Positions 47,472-56,097 of a DNA stretch of 64,000 nt are shown here, in pieces (within the stretch, counting starts at the first letter, position 1; every line of letters begins with the position of its first letter). Under the pieces are notes generated by a model. That model was given only the letters and a program-made list of their open reading frames with translations. It ran no database searches and was not told where the DNA came from. The DNA is from Neptunitalea chrysea (GTDB taxonomy: Bacteria; Bacteroidota; Bacteroidia; Flavobacteriales; Flavobacteriaceae): assembly GCF_027924145.1 (NCBI RefSeq), contig NZ_BRVP01000017.1, forward strand, positions 22,757 to 86,756, read 5' to 3'. A program made the position numbers and the translations under genes.

Positions 47472-47561
47472 AAAAAACCAATCTGCTACTTTATTTTAAA
47501 CGTACAATACGTATTAATTTCTAATCTAGGACTCAAAAAAGAGGCTTACAATTTTCTGTAA
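47469..47561 (+). CDS. Possible small ORF of unit 4 in the hairpin-leader array
   Basis: ATG follows the leader of unit 4 by 4 nt and opens a 30-codon frame beginning MKKPICYFILNVQYVLISNL, again with a hydrophobic start. It overlaps the end of the minus-strand small gene. No homology can be named. Confidence 0.3.
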   Translation: MKKPICYFILNVQYVLISNLGLKKEAYNFL

Positions 47562-47562
47562 G
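47533..47562 (-). terminator. Terminator of the small minus-strand gene
   Basis: On the minus strand CTTACA-GAAAAT-TGTAAG is followed by CCTCTTTTTTG. It overlaps the stop codon of the 63-residue ORF and supports transcription of that gene. Confidence 0.55.
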
Positions 47563-47737
47563 AATTTGGATTTTTACTATCTACACGAACAAAAAATGGT
47601 GTAGTTTTACCAGTATCAGGAATATCTTTAAAACCTACTATGTTGCACATCCATTTAAAGAAATCTTTTAAATTGAATCTCTTTAAAATCAAACCGGAAA
47701 CCATCGTTAAAGCAATTAGGTAAAGTATTAATTCCAT
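47546..47737 (-). CDS. Small protein with N-terminal membrane segment
   Basis: 63 residues: a hydrophobic start, MELILYLIALTMVSGLIL, then a polar tail with KTTPFFVRVDS. A terminator hairpin lies at its stop and a LytTR-like motif lies about 85-100 bp upstream, so it may be a target of the neighbouring signalling genes. Family unknown. Confidence 0.45.
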   Translation of the reverse strand: MELILYLIALTMVSGLILKRFNLKDFFKWMCNIVGFKDIPDTGKTTPFFVRVDSKNPNSYRKL

Positions 47738-47821
47738 GATATCTTATTTGAGTTTTAATTACATTTCAAAAGTATCACTTAATCAATACATACTACTTCA
47801 TATTTCGATGGTTGTAGGTTT

Positions 47822-47837
47822 ACTGTAGACGAATGGG
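47822..47837 (-). promoter_or_regulatory. LytTR-like site between the LytTR gene and the small ORF
   Basis: The + strand reads ACTGTAGACGAATGGG, matching the elements at 54147 and 54168 upstream of the signalling operon. Here only one good copy is present; a second half-match lies 25 bp away (CCATCG on the minus strand). Confidence 0.45.
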
Positions 47838-47858
47838 TTTATTCCTAAGGTATTGAAG

Positions 47859-48593
47859 TTACAATAAGTTAAGACGTTTCATTAATTCGGGTCTGTTAGA
47901 CCTACTTACTGGTATAACATCCTTTTTAATTAGCACACTATTATCTTCTATATCAATAATCTTGTGAATGTTAATTATATACGATCTATGGACCTTTAAA
48001 AAAGTATGATCGGGTAACTTGTCTTCAATCTTTTTAAGCGTTGAATGCACCGTATAATTCTTATCTTCCGTCTTAATATTTATATAATCACCCTTAGCCT
48101 CAATAAGGTAAATACTAGGAATATCTATTTTAATAAGTCGTCTATCAATATTCACATATAAATCGGGCGTAGAAGTCTCAGGCTCCTTATTATCATCCCC
48201 AGAAGGTGTATTAACCTCACCTTCGGCAGGTTTAACTTCTCGAGTAAAGTTTTTGCTTTTTTGTATTGCCTTTTCAAACCTTGGCAATAAAATAGGCTTC
48301 ACTAAATAATCCACAATACAATCATATTCAAAAGCTTCAATGGCAAAATTAGCATCAGAAGTTGTTAAAATAATTCTTGGGGGATTTTTAATTGTCTGGA
48401 TTAAATCGAACCCTGTAAAGTCGGGCATATGAATATCCAGAAAAATAAGATCAACCTCGTTCTGATTTAAATACTTAATAGCCTGAATGGCGTTAGAAAA
48501 TTCTCCTATTACATTCAATTCAGGAACTTTTGTACATAATTGTAAAAGGATGGCTCTGGCAGTTGCCTCGTCATCAATAATAATACAATTCAT
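47859..48593 (-). CDS. LytTR-family response regulator
   Basis: 244 residues. The receiver has acidic pocket D7-D8, phospho-acceptor Asp53 (LIFLDIHMP) and Lys99 (DYLVKP). A linker rich in Glu, Pro and Ser (about 115-145) leads to a LytTR DNA-binding domain (YLIEAKGDYINIKTEDKNY, FLKVHRSYIINIHKI). LytTR proteins bind direct repeats. It is the last gene of the seven-gene signalling operon and probably its transcriptional output. Confidence 0.94.
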   Translation of the reverse strand: MNCIIIDDEATARAILLQLCTKVPELNVIGEFSNAIQAIKYLNQNEVDLIFLDIHMPDFTGFDLIQTIKNPPRIILTTSDANFAIEAFEYDCIVDYLVKPILLPRFEKAIQKSKNFTREVKPAEGEVNTPSGDDNKEPETSTPDLYVNIDRRLIKIDIPSIYLIEAKGDYINIKTEDKNYTVHSTLKKIEDKLPDHTFLKVHRSYIINIHKIIDIEDNSVLIKKDVIPVSRSNRPELMKRLNLL

Positions 48594-48615
48594 ACAATTT
48601 TTTTTAGTTTATCGA

Positions 48616-48933
48616 TTAATTTTCTTCTAAAAAGTCGGTTATAATTTGCAAAAGAATTTCAAACTCTTCTTTCAAATTAGTATTGCCCTTTCTTAAGTTA
48701 TTTTCATAAGTATCGGCAATGACATAGCTTTTTTCCATCCCTAAAATACTAATTTTATGTTTAAGTTTATGTACAACTTGCCCTGCTTCTTCATTTTTTT
48801 TTTCTTTTATGAAATTTTCATAACTTTCTTTCTCCTTTGGGAGTTCTTCCTTAAGTATACCAAACAACTGTGTTTCAAACTCCTTATCTCCCCCTGAAAG
48901 GTCATTAATATAGCTAAAATTAGGTGTTTCCAT
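48616..48933 (-). CDS. Hpt-domain phosphotransfer protein
   Basis: A 105-residue helical protein. The Hpt motif VVHKLKHKISILGM places the phospho-accepting histidine at H55. It can carry phosphate from the kinase(s) to the LytTR and/or CheY-like receiver, suggesting a multistep relay. Its start overlaps the end of the kinase gene by 14 nt, so it is co-translated. Confidence 0.88.
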   Translation of the reverse strand: METPNFSYINDLSGGDKEFETQLFGILKEELPKEKESYENFIKEKKNEEAGQVVHKLKHKISILGMEKSYVIADTYENNLRKGNTNLKEEFEILLQIITDFLEEN

Positions 48934-49987
48934 ATCTATTTTTTAAAGTAAAATAAAAGGTTGTCCCCTCACCTGGTGTAGAGGTCAACCAAACTTTTCC
49001 ATTATAAAATTCTATAATTTTCTTTACTATAGACAATCCAATACCAGTTGCCTCCGGATTGTTTCCTAGTTTTTCAAAGGTCTTAAAAATCTTATCGTAA
49101 TATTGCTTTTCAATTCCTATACCGTTATCCTTCACATGGAACTCCCAATGACTTCCTTTGTTTGCGCAACCAATAGTAATGATTCCCTCTTCCTTATCAT
49201 TATACCTTATGGCATTACCAATTAAATTCTGAAAAACTTGTCGCAATCTAACCGCATGTCCCTTTACCACAGGAAGCCTGTTTTTAATAATTACCTTTAT
49301 ATGATTAGGAACATACATACTTTTAAGCATATCAGGTACCAAAAAGTTAATATCTACATCTATTAATTTAATATCTGTTTTATCAATGGTAGAATACTCT
49401 AGAATTCCATTAATCAGGGTTTCCATTTTTTCTACATTGTTTCTAATCATTACCAAACTTTCTACTCCTGCCTCATCTAACACCCCCTCATAATCTTCTT
49501 TTAACCACATGGTTAAAGCATCAATACTACGTAAAGGCGACTTTAAATCGTGCGATACCATATGCGCATAATTACTTAGCTCTTCATTTTGCAATTCCAG
49601 ATTTTTAAGCAATTTAGCACGCTGCTTATTTACTGCCAACACCTCCTGCGCTTGATTATTAATTAAGTCTACTAACTTACTACCACCTTGTAATTCAATA
49701 CTTTCATCATTAGAGTCCTTAGTTAAGTCAGATATCTTTAAGGTATCAATTACTTTATTAAGTTTTTTTATTACCTTTTTTTGCTCTGTACTCTCTTTAC
49801 GTAGTTTAGCGTTAACGCTAAACAACTCTTCTGAACTTAATTGCATTGCACGTTGAATCATAACAGACTGCTCATCAAAATTGTCATACGATAAACTTAT
49901 AGCCTTAAAAAAAGCTTCAAGCTCAGGGTTTTCTGCCAATTCTGTTGAAAGAAATTTACGTATCTGTCGTTTCAGCAATGAATTCAT
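48920..49987 (-). CDS. Soluble histidine kinase without PAS or TM domains
   Basis: 355 residues, cytoplasmic (no membrane segment). Residues 1-135 are helical with a coiled-coil region, followed by HisKA with H146 (NYAHMVSHDLKSPLRS) and a HATPase domain with LIGNAIRYNDKEEG, DNGIGIE and GEGTTFYF. It starts inside the FIST gene end (4-nt overlap). The N-terminal part may receive the FIST protein; a NosP-type kinase partner is a reasonable inference. Confidence 0.92.
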   Translation of the reverse strand: MNSLLKRQIRKFLSTELAENPELEAFFKAISLSYDNFDEQSVMIQRAMQLSSEELFSVNAKLRKESTEQKKVIKKLNKVIDTLKISDLTKDSNDESIELQGGSKLVDLINNQAQEVLAVNKQRAKLLKNLELQNEELSNYAHMVSHDLKSPLRSIDALTMWLKEDYEGVLDEAGVESLVMIRNNVEKMETLINGILEYSTIDKTDIKLIDVDINFLVPDMLKSMYVPNHIKVIIKNRLPVVKGHAVRLRQVFQNLIGNAIRYNDKEEGIITIGCANKGSHWEFHVKDNGIGIEKQYYDKIFKTFEKLGNNPEATGIGLSIVKKIIEFYNGKVWLTSTPGEGTTFYFTLKNRYGNT

Positions 49988-51120
49988 AATTCGCTTATCA
50001 AGGTTATGGTCATGGTTTGGTTATGCAATCTACATCCTCCTTCACCCTGAAAAGGAGCTATTTCTCCGTAAGAGTAGAATCCGCTAAGTACAGTGTCTGT
50101 ACCAACCACCTCTAATACTTCTTCTACCTCTTCCTCTACGCGTTGATCTAATACTAACTTACGACCAATACAACTCACTAAAAACGCCAAATCGGGAGAC
50201 GTCTTTCTAGATTCCATGGCCATTCTCGTAGCAGTTTCTGATGCCGTTGCAATATTATCTACATTGGTCATCATTAACTGTACCTTTGATTTCTCAGGAA
50301 TATCACCTGCTAAAATGATGGCATTCTGTTCTTCGTCTATATTTAAAATAGAGCGTACAATAGAATGTTTCGTTCCTTGAGCTACCACATTTAACGGATA
50401 TAACAAGGCCGAGGCAGGTAAATCTTTTGCTTTATCTCCTAAGTAATTTTTATATAATTCTAAAGCTGGTAACCCATCTAACTCAAATAGCATATTGCCA
50501 TCTGATTTTGTTACAATACGCTTTGGTCCAAAGGGTGTCCAACCACCATAAATAGCCGAAGTTACCTCCAACGAGGTTCCGTAAAAACCAATAGCCACAA
50601 TTTCACCTTCTTTAGGGTTTTCATTGTAAGAAGATAATGTACGCTCAAAGCGGGTATCATCTGCACACATACCACCCGTAACCAAAATGCGGTTATTCAT
50701 AGCATTGCTAAAACCTCTTGTTAAGTTACTACCGTTAATAAAACTACCATCAGTAACTAAAAACATAAATTGTAAATCTTCTTCAGAAAACTTTTTCATT
50801 AGATTAGATCCGGTTTGGTAATCGTCACCTTTTTTATCTAGAACGTTTTCTGTATGTATTTCAAACGAAGTTTTATCAAATTCCATAGCGGTAATAGTAA
50901 TACTATCGTCATTAACCATATTAGCCGAAATATTACCACTTGTAGACCCAAAAACAATTCCCCCATCAGGAAACATATCTTTTATCTCTTCGTAAATTCC
51001 TTTTTTTTCTAATAAAAATCTATTTCCAAACACCAATACTAATGGTTTGTTTAGTGTTATAGAAGGCCCAACATATTCCCAATCAGTGCCTTTTCCCCTT
51101 TTCAATTGAACCGTTTTCAT
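49984..51120 (-). CDS. FIST-domain sensor protein (NosP-like)
   Basis: 378 residues with the FIST N and C domains: GNRFLLEKKGIYEEIKDMFPDGGIVFGSTSG near the start, GGMCADDTRFERTLSSYNE, VGGWTPFGP-like block and LVSCIGRKLVLDQRVEEEVEEVLEV with FYSYGEIAPFQG at the end. FIST proteins sense small molecules or, in the NosP subgroup, bind haem and sense nitric oxide. Haem binding is not proven here. It lies between two kinases in the operon, which fits a kinase-regulating sensor. Confidence 0.88.
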   Translation of the reverse strand: MKTVQLKRGKGTDWEYVGPSITLNKPLVLVFGNRFLLEKKGIYEEIKDMFPDGGIVFGSTSGNISANMVNDDSITITAMEFDKTSFEIHTENVLDKKGDDYQTGSNLMKKFSEEDLQFMFLVTDGSFINGSNLTRGFSNAMNNRILVTGGMCADDTRFERTLSSYNENPKEGEIVAIGFYGTSLEVTSAIYGGWTPFGPKRIVTKSDGNMLFELDGLPALELYKNYLGDKAKDLPASALLYPLNVVAQGTKHSIVRSILNIDEEQNAIILAGDIPEKSKVQLMMTNVDNIATASETATRMAMESRKTSPDLAFLVSCIGRKLVLDQRVEEEVEEVLEVVGTDTVLSGFYSYGEIAPFQGEGGCRLHNQTMTITLISEL

Positions 51121-51121
51121 A

Positions 51122-53113
51122 TTATGTCCTTATTTTTTTGTTAATAGTGAAATAAAAGGTTGTTCCATTTCCATTTTCACTCTCTACCCAAACATCTCCG
51201 CCATAGAGTGTTACTATTTTCTTAACAATGGATAATCCAATTCCGGTAGAATCCTTACTTTTATTAAGCGAATGAAAGATTTCAAAAATCTTTTCATGGT
51301 ACTTTTGTTCAATTCCAATACCATTATCCTTCACATAAAACTTATACACGTTTTTATCAGGTATAATTCCAATATTTATAACTCCTTCAGGCTTATCAAT
51401 AAATTTTATTGCATTACTAATAAGATTTTGAAACAACTGTTGAATTTTGGTTTTTTCCGCCTGAATAACTGGCATTTCAGTATCTAAATTAACTTTTATA
51501 TTAGCCGGAATATAAACCAATTGTAGAATTTCTTTAATAACGGCACTTGTATTTACCTGTTCCAACTCAATGGTGTTGGCTCCTGCACTAGAATAGTTAA
51601 GAATATCTGTTATTAACTGTTCCATTTTCTCTAAGGTAGACTCTATAAGCGCGAAGTTCTGCATGCTCATATCATCTAACTTACCTTCATTATCTTCTTT
51701 TAACCAACTTACCAAAGCATAAATACTTCTTAGAGGCGACTTCAAATCATGGGATACAATGTGTGCATATTCTTGCAGTTCTGCATTACTTTTCTCGAGC
51801 TTTCGTACTAAGGCTTCTTTCTGTAATTCTAAATTCTTCAGGTCTGTAATATCTAACACAACACCAATAGACCCAAGCAATTTACCTTCTATACTATAGT
51901 TGGGTGCACCACTAACCAGCCAGTACCGTTTGGCACCTTTTTTTGTATACGCTACCACTTCATACGAGCTAGAGATTCCATTCTTTCTATTCGCTCGCAC
52001 TTTTTCGATTGCATCGACCCCTTCTTTATATACTAAGTCTGCTCCATATCTACCTAGTAAATCGCTCTCTTCATACCCTGTCATTTTACATAACGTTTGG
52101 TTCGCCATAAGTATTTTATTATCAACACTTACTTCTATCAACCCTAGGTTCATATTAGCAATAATATTACTATATTTTTGTCGCTCTGCTTCTAAGCTCT
52201 TTCTATATTTCTTTTTAAAAGTAATATCATTAAAACTCCATAAATGACCTTTAAAAACATTATCCTCAAAAACCGGAGAATAATTACGTTCTAACACTTT
52301 TCCGTTTCTTAAAACAAGCTCATCACCCAGCACCTCAACGCGGTTGCTAATTAGCTCTTTATAACGCTCTTTAATCGCTTCGTTATCCTCAAAAAGATCT
52401 TTATCTTCAATTATATCTATAATATCCTGAGAGTCTAAAGGATTATCTACATCTCGCTCCGGTAAATTAAAAAGATCATAAAGTCGCTTATTTGCTAAAA
52501 CTGTGTTGTTTAATTCATCTTGTAGTAACACTCCACTATCTAAGTGTTCTATCAAAAGGAATAATCTATTTTCTGAAGAAAGTAATTTTTGTTCATCTTC
52601 CCTTTGCTTTGTAATATCTCTAAAAATACCCTGTATAGCTACAGCCTTTTTGGCCTCATTATACATTAAACTGCAATTAATATGAAGAATTTTAACGGTA
52701 TTGTACTTGGTAAGAATTTTTATTTTTAAATCTTTAAGCTCCCCATCTTTTAGTAAAAGCTTAAAAGAAGCATCCATATCCTCTTTATCTTCTTCAACTA
52801 CAATATCTAAAATATTAAGGTTATCATCTGAAATGTTGTTATATCCCAATAAAGCTATAGCTGCTTCATTCATTTTTAGAACATTCCCCGATAAGTCCAT
52901 CATTAGATAGGCATCTACCAAATTGGCAAATACCCCAGTAAGTTCTGAACGAGTAGCAATAAATAATTTTTGAAGTTTATTATTAGATTCTTGTAATTGT
53001 AGCGTTAAATCATAAAGCTCCGCAGATTTTTTTTCTAAAATCCTTTCCGATTGCCTTCTGGCCTCTTTTTCGCGTTGTAAAGCTCTTTTAAGTATCGCAG
53101 CTTTGTTCTCCAT
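51122..53113 (-). CDS. Multi-PAS sensor histidine kinase (possible H-NOX partner)
   Basis: 663 residues, no membrane segment. An N-terminal coiled coil (1-50) is followed by three PAS domains (about 57-175, 180-300, 310-428), the last with the PAC motif GSIGVVLDITDLKN. HisKA has H455 (YAHIVSHDLKSPLRS), and the HATPase has LISNAIKFIDKPEGV, DNGIGIE and GNGTTFYF. It is adjacent to the H-NOX gene (adjacent coordinates 53113), the usual place for an H-NOX-regulated kinase. Confidence 0.93.
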   Translation of the reverse strand: MENKAAILKRALQREKEARRQSERILEKKSAELYDLTLQLQESNNKLQKLFIATRSELTGVFANLVDAYLMMDLSGNVLKMNEAAIALLGYNNISDDNLNILDIVVEEDKEDMDASFKLLLKDGELKDLKIKILTKYNTVKILHINCSLMYNEAKKAVAIQGIFRDITKQREDEQKLLSSENRLFLLIEHLDSGVLLQDELNNTVLANKRLYDLFNLPERDVDNPLDSQDIIDIIEDKDLFEDNEAIKERYKELISNRVEVLGDELVLRNGKVLERNYSPVFEDNVFKGHLWSFNDITFKKKYRKSLEAERQKYSNIIANMNLGLIEVSVDNKILMANQTLCKMTGYEESDLLGRYGADLVYKEGVDAIEKVRANRKNGISSSYEVVAYTKKGAKRYWLVSGAPNYSIEGKLLGSIGVVLDITDLKNLELQKEALVRKLEKSNAELQEYAHIVSHDLKSPLRSIYALVSWLKEDNEGKLDDMSMQNFALIESTLEKMEQLITDILNYSSAGANTIELEQVNTSAVIKEILQLVYIPANIKVNLDTEMPVIQAEKTKIQQLFQNLISNAIKFIDKPEGVINIGIIPDKNVYKFYVKDNGIGIEQKYHEKIFEIFHSLNKSKDSTGIGLSIVKKIVTLYGGDVWVESENGNGTTFYFTINKKIRT

Positions 53114-53652
53114 TAGGTTTTTTGAATGACAAATTTCACTTCAGTTCCATCCTCCTTCAATATTTCTGTTACAATGGTTGCCGTAGTGTTAAAATGGTCA
53201 AACGTGTTATTCATAAGCCCTAAACCAAAATGATACATTGCTCTGCTCGATCTGTAAATCATTACTAAACTATCCTGTGTCTTTTCAACAACCTCAAAGG
53301 TTGGTAATTCGGCATCCGGATAAATTTTTATTACCTCTTTGTGTATATGATTCTCTATAGAAGCCAATAATTCTATAGGATCTGTATACATTTCTAAAAA
53401 GAACGCATAATTTCTTTTTATAACTTCAAAAAAGTGATCTGCATATACTTCTAGTAAATCATCTATACTAATATTTGTATGTGCACTCAAGCTAGTTAAC
53501 AGCTGCAACATTTCAGCAAAATCGTATGTACCTACGGAAGTATAAATTCCGTTAGACGGTAAATTAGACTCTTCAATAATGGTATCTACCATTACTAATC
53601 CAAATTTCTCCTCTACTAATTCTAAAAACTCGGTAAAAACGATTCCTTTCAT
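53113..53652 (-). CDS. hnoX: H-NOX haem-NO/O2-binding protein
   Basis: 179 residues, the size of stand-alone H-NOX. The proximal haem ligand is H104 in IHKEVIKIYPDAELPTF and the haem-propionate motif YxSxR is YRSSR (133-137). H-NOX proteins bind NO with high affinity and control a partner kinase or cyclase. In this operon the partner is probably the PAS kinase that starts at its stop codon. All haem-pocket hallmarks are intact, so this should be functional. Confidence 0.94.
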   Translation of the reverse strand: MKGIVFTEFLELVEEKFGLVMVDTIIEESNLPSNGIYTSVGTYDFAEMLQLLTSLSAHTNISIDDLLEVYADHFFEVIKRNYAFFLEMYTDPIELLASIENHIHKEVIKIYPDAELPTFEVVEKTQDSLVMIYRSSRAMYHFGLGLMNNTFDHFNTTATIVTEILKEDGTEVKFVIQKT

Positions 53653-53655
53653 GAC

Positions 53656-54069
53656 TTAGACCTTTATAAGTTCGTTAACGCTCCAATAATCTAATACTCT
53701 CAAGATTTTGGCCACGTAATCTTCATATTTTAAAGGTTTAATTACGTATCCGGCAATTCCAATCTTATAACACTCCAATAAATCTTGCTGATTGCTTGAA
53801 GTTGTTAAAACAATTGTAGGAATGTACCTCAAGGTATCATTATTTTTTAAAATTGACAAAAATTCTATACCATTTATTTTAGGCATATTCAAATCGAGCA
53901 GTATAATATCGGGTAATCTATCCCGCTGCTCAAGTACTTGCAAAGCTTCCTCTCCATTCTTAGCCTCTACAATAGAATGATTCAGTTGTAACTTACCAAC
54001 GGTACGGTTCAACTTCATAATTTCTATCATATCATCCTCAATAAGTAAAACTTTCAGTGAATTTGTCAT
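53656..54069 (-). CDS. CheY-like response regulator (receiver only)
   Basis: 137 residues, one receiver domain: acidic residues E11-D12-D13, phospho-acceptor D59 (IILLDLNMPKING), and K111 (YVIKPLKYEDY). There is no output domain, so it may pass phosphate to the Hpt protein or bind another protein. It is first in the operon, 3 nt before the hnoX start, with the LytTR-like repeats upstream. Confidence 0.93.
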   Translation of the reverse strand: MTNSLKVLLIEDDMIEIMKLNRTVGKLQLNHSIVEAKNGEEALQVLEQRDRLPDIILLDLNMPKINGIEFLSILKNNDTLRYIPTIVLTTSSNQQDLLECYKIGIAGYVIKPLKYEDYVAKILRVLDYWSVNELIKV

Positions 54070-54392
54070 TTCTAAAGCATTTTAAACTATGTAAAAGTAC
54101 ACAACTTTTATTTAGAGGTTATATAGATGTGTTCTAGAAGGTATTTACTGTAGTTGAATGGTAGATAAGTGTAGACGAATGGTTTTGTCACTTTTCAACA
54201 ATTACATGTTGATAATTTTTTTCACCCCGAAAACCTTAGAAAAATAACACCCCACTATAAACACACTTAATCTGCCATAATTTTGAGTTCTTGACTATTC
54301 ATTTTTCACTTAATAAAAAACGAACCAAAAAAATCAAGACTTACTAATCTTACAAATTAAATCTTTTATCGATATAAATAAATTATAGTATC
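54070..54392. other. Intergenic region upstream of the signalling operon
   Basis: 323 bp between the RR gene and the permease stop. It holds a -7-like TACTTTTA on the minus strand (54092-54099) and the LytTR-like direct repeats (54147-54183). The rest is AT-rich with no ORF. Confidence 0.6.
54147..54183 (-). promoter_or_regulatory. LytTR-like direct repeat upstream of the signalling operon
   Basis: Two copies of a 16-bp motif, ACTGTAGTTGAATGGT (54147) and AGTGTAGACGAATGGT (54168) on the + strand, are spaced exactly 21 bp, two helical turns, as for LytTR sites. They sit about 80-115 bp before the operon start, consistent with activation and self-regulation by the encoded LytTR protein. Confidence 0.55.
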
Positions 54393-55589
54393 CTAAGTAA
54401 GTAACCTTCGGGAAACGCGGTTGGCAGCAATTTTAGAAGCACCAAAACCAAGTATAGTAATGGTTACCATTACAATAGCCATATCGGTTACTTTAGGCAC
54501 CACCGGATATGCCAATGTTGGCGAAATAAAAACAAACGGATACACTTGTTGTACCCAAAGCAATACATACCCTATAATCAACCCTGTGAGTCCGCCAAGT
54601 ACCGTAATTAAGCCACCCATTAAAAAGAAAATTAGTCGGAGTTTTTTAAGGGTAACTCCCATTGCATATAACGTTTTCAGATTCTCTTTCTTATCTAAAA
54701 TCATCATGGTAATAGCACCCGCCAAATTAAACAACGCTACAATAAGTACCAACGTAAAAATAAGATAGATAGCAACATTCTCTGTATTCAGCATTTTGTA
54801 CAATGCATCGTTTAATTGCTCTCGGTTTTTTACCACTACCCGTCCGTCATACAGGTGTTCTATTTTTTTAATCACTGCCTTCTGATTAGCATCTTTGGCA
54901 AGTTTTACCTCTATAAACGACACCTCATTGTTAGGTATAGATGCCAAATGTTGCGCCATATCTATAGGAGTAAACACATACTTTTTATCTAACTCTTCGG
55001 TTACCTGGTAAATTCCGGTGGCAATTACAAAGGCATCATTAAACGGTTTAGAGGTACTGGCAACACTTCCTTTACCCGGTTTAGGCACAATAATTTGTAA
55101 TCGGTTTTTACGATCGTAAATACCCATGCCCAACGTGTTAGAAATACCATTACCAATAACCACCGTATTGTCTGAAAGTACCCAACCACCATAGCCCAAA
55201 ATACTGTCAATAGCATTTACGTTGCCATAATTGGCATCTACCCCCTTGATATACGCTATATGGTTTTTGTTCTTAAAATTAAGAAACACCCGTTCTTCGA
55301 TCACCTTAGCGTACGACGCAATACCCGAGATGTTGCGCAAATCGTTCATTTTGGCATCGGTAATTGTAATGGTTTTACCCGTTTTAGGGGTAATTTTAAG
55401 ATCAGGATCAAATACCGAAGCAAAGGTTAAGCTATATTTCTCCAATCCGGCAAACCCAGCCAATACTACAAACAAAGCAGCCGCAGCTACCACCACTACA
55501 AATACAGAAATACCATTGATAATATTAATGGCATTTTGCTTACTTTTTGAAACAAGGTATCGTCCGGCTATGTAGAAAGGAACATTCAA
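54393..55589 (-). CDS. ABC transporter permease (LolC/E- or MacB-like)
   Basis: 398 residues. The topology is TM near residues 21-46, a large extracytoplasmic domain (47-270) and three C-terminal TM segments, with MMILDKKENLKTLYAMGVTLKKLRLIFFLMGG in the FtsX-type loop. It fits the LolC/LolE lipoprotein-release family more than MacB because of the short N-terminal domain. The ATPase partner is not in the window. It follows rbfA by 9 nt. Confidence 0.85.
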   Translation of the reverse strand: MNVPFYIAGRYLVSKSKQNAINIINGISVFVVVVAAAALFVVLAGFAGLEKYSLTFASVFDPDLKITPKTGKTITITDAKMNDLRNISGIASYAKVIEERVFLNFKNKNHIAYIKGVDANYGNVNAIDSILGYGGWVLSDNTVVIGNGISNTLGMGIYDRKNRLQIIVPKPGKGSVASTSKPFNDAFVIATGIYQVTEELDKKYVFTPIDMAQHLASIPNNEVSFIEVKLAKDANQKAVIKKIEHLYDGRVVVKNREQLNDALYKMLNTENVAIYLIFTLVLIVALFNLAGAITMMILDKKENLKTLYAMGVTLKKLRLIFFLMGGLITVLGGLTGLIIGYVLLWVQQVYPFVFISPTLAYPVVPKVTDMAIVMVTITILGFGASKIAANRVSRRLLT

Positions 55590-55598
55590 CTAACCTGC

Positions 55599-55991
55599 TT
55601 ATGATTTTTTACGTTTATCCAGTAAATCAGGATTCTCAATTGGATTCTCATCGCCTTTTAACGACTTATCGATACGGTCTATATACTCTAACGAATCGTC
55701 TATGTAGAACTCCAGTTCTGGCATTCTGCGTAACTGGTTACGGGTACGTTGCGATAAATTATGCTTAATCATGTGCTTATTATCACGTATTCCCTCTAAT
55801 AATTCAGGTCCTTTTTCGTGCGGAAAAATACTTAAATAGGCCTTTGCTACCGAAAGGTCTACCGTTACCTGTACTTTGGTTACCGAAATTAGTACCCCAT
55901 GTAACCCTCCTTCTCTTGCGGCTCCTTGTAGAACATCTACCAAATCGCGCTGCAATACACCTGCAATTTTTTTCTGTCTGTTACTTTCCAT
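55599..55991 (-). CDS. rbfA: Ribosome-binding factor A
   Basis: 130 residues. The N-terminus MESNRQKKIAGVLQRDLVDVL and the central VTKVQVTVDLSVAKAYLSIFP are followed by the family block LSQRTRNQLRRMPELEFYIDDSLEY with DRIDKSL. It assists 16S rRNA 5'-end maturation and cold adaptation. It is transcribed with the downstream permease, a common flavobacterial pairing. Confidence 0.94.
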   Translation of the reverse strand: MESNRQKKIAGVLQRDLVDVLQGAAREGGLHGVLISVTKVQVTVDLSVAKAYLSIFPHEKGPELLEGIRDNKHMIKHNLSQRTRNQLRRMPELEFYIDDSLEYIDRIDKSLKGDENPIENPDLLDKRKKS

Positions 55992-56097
55992 AGGGCAAAA
56001 ATACGTAATTTAGTACAGGTTACACATTCTTATTGAAAAAGTAACCTCCTCTGAGTATTTAATAGAGTTGACTAGATTATTAAAACACAAACAAGAG

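Larger units (their letters stand above)
46696..47545. other. 850-bp gene-poor region with hairpin-leader array
   Basis: No annotated-size ORF on either strand. The first 300 bp are AT-rich without clear features, apart from a TTCCTTTTTT/AAAAAGGAA-type hairpin at 46985-47005. From 47082 a tandem array of hairpins and leader motifs follows, listed separately. Confidence 0.7.
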
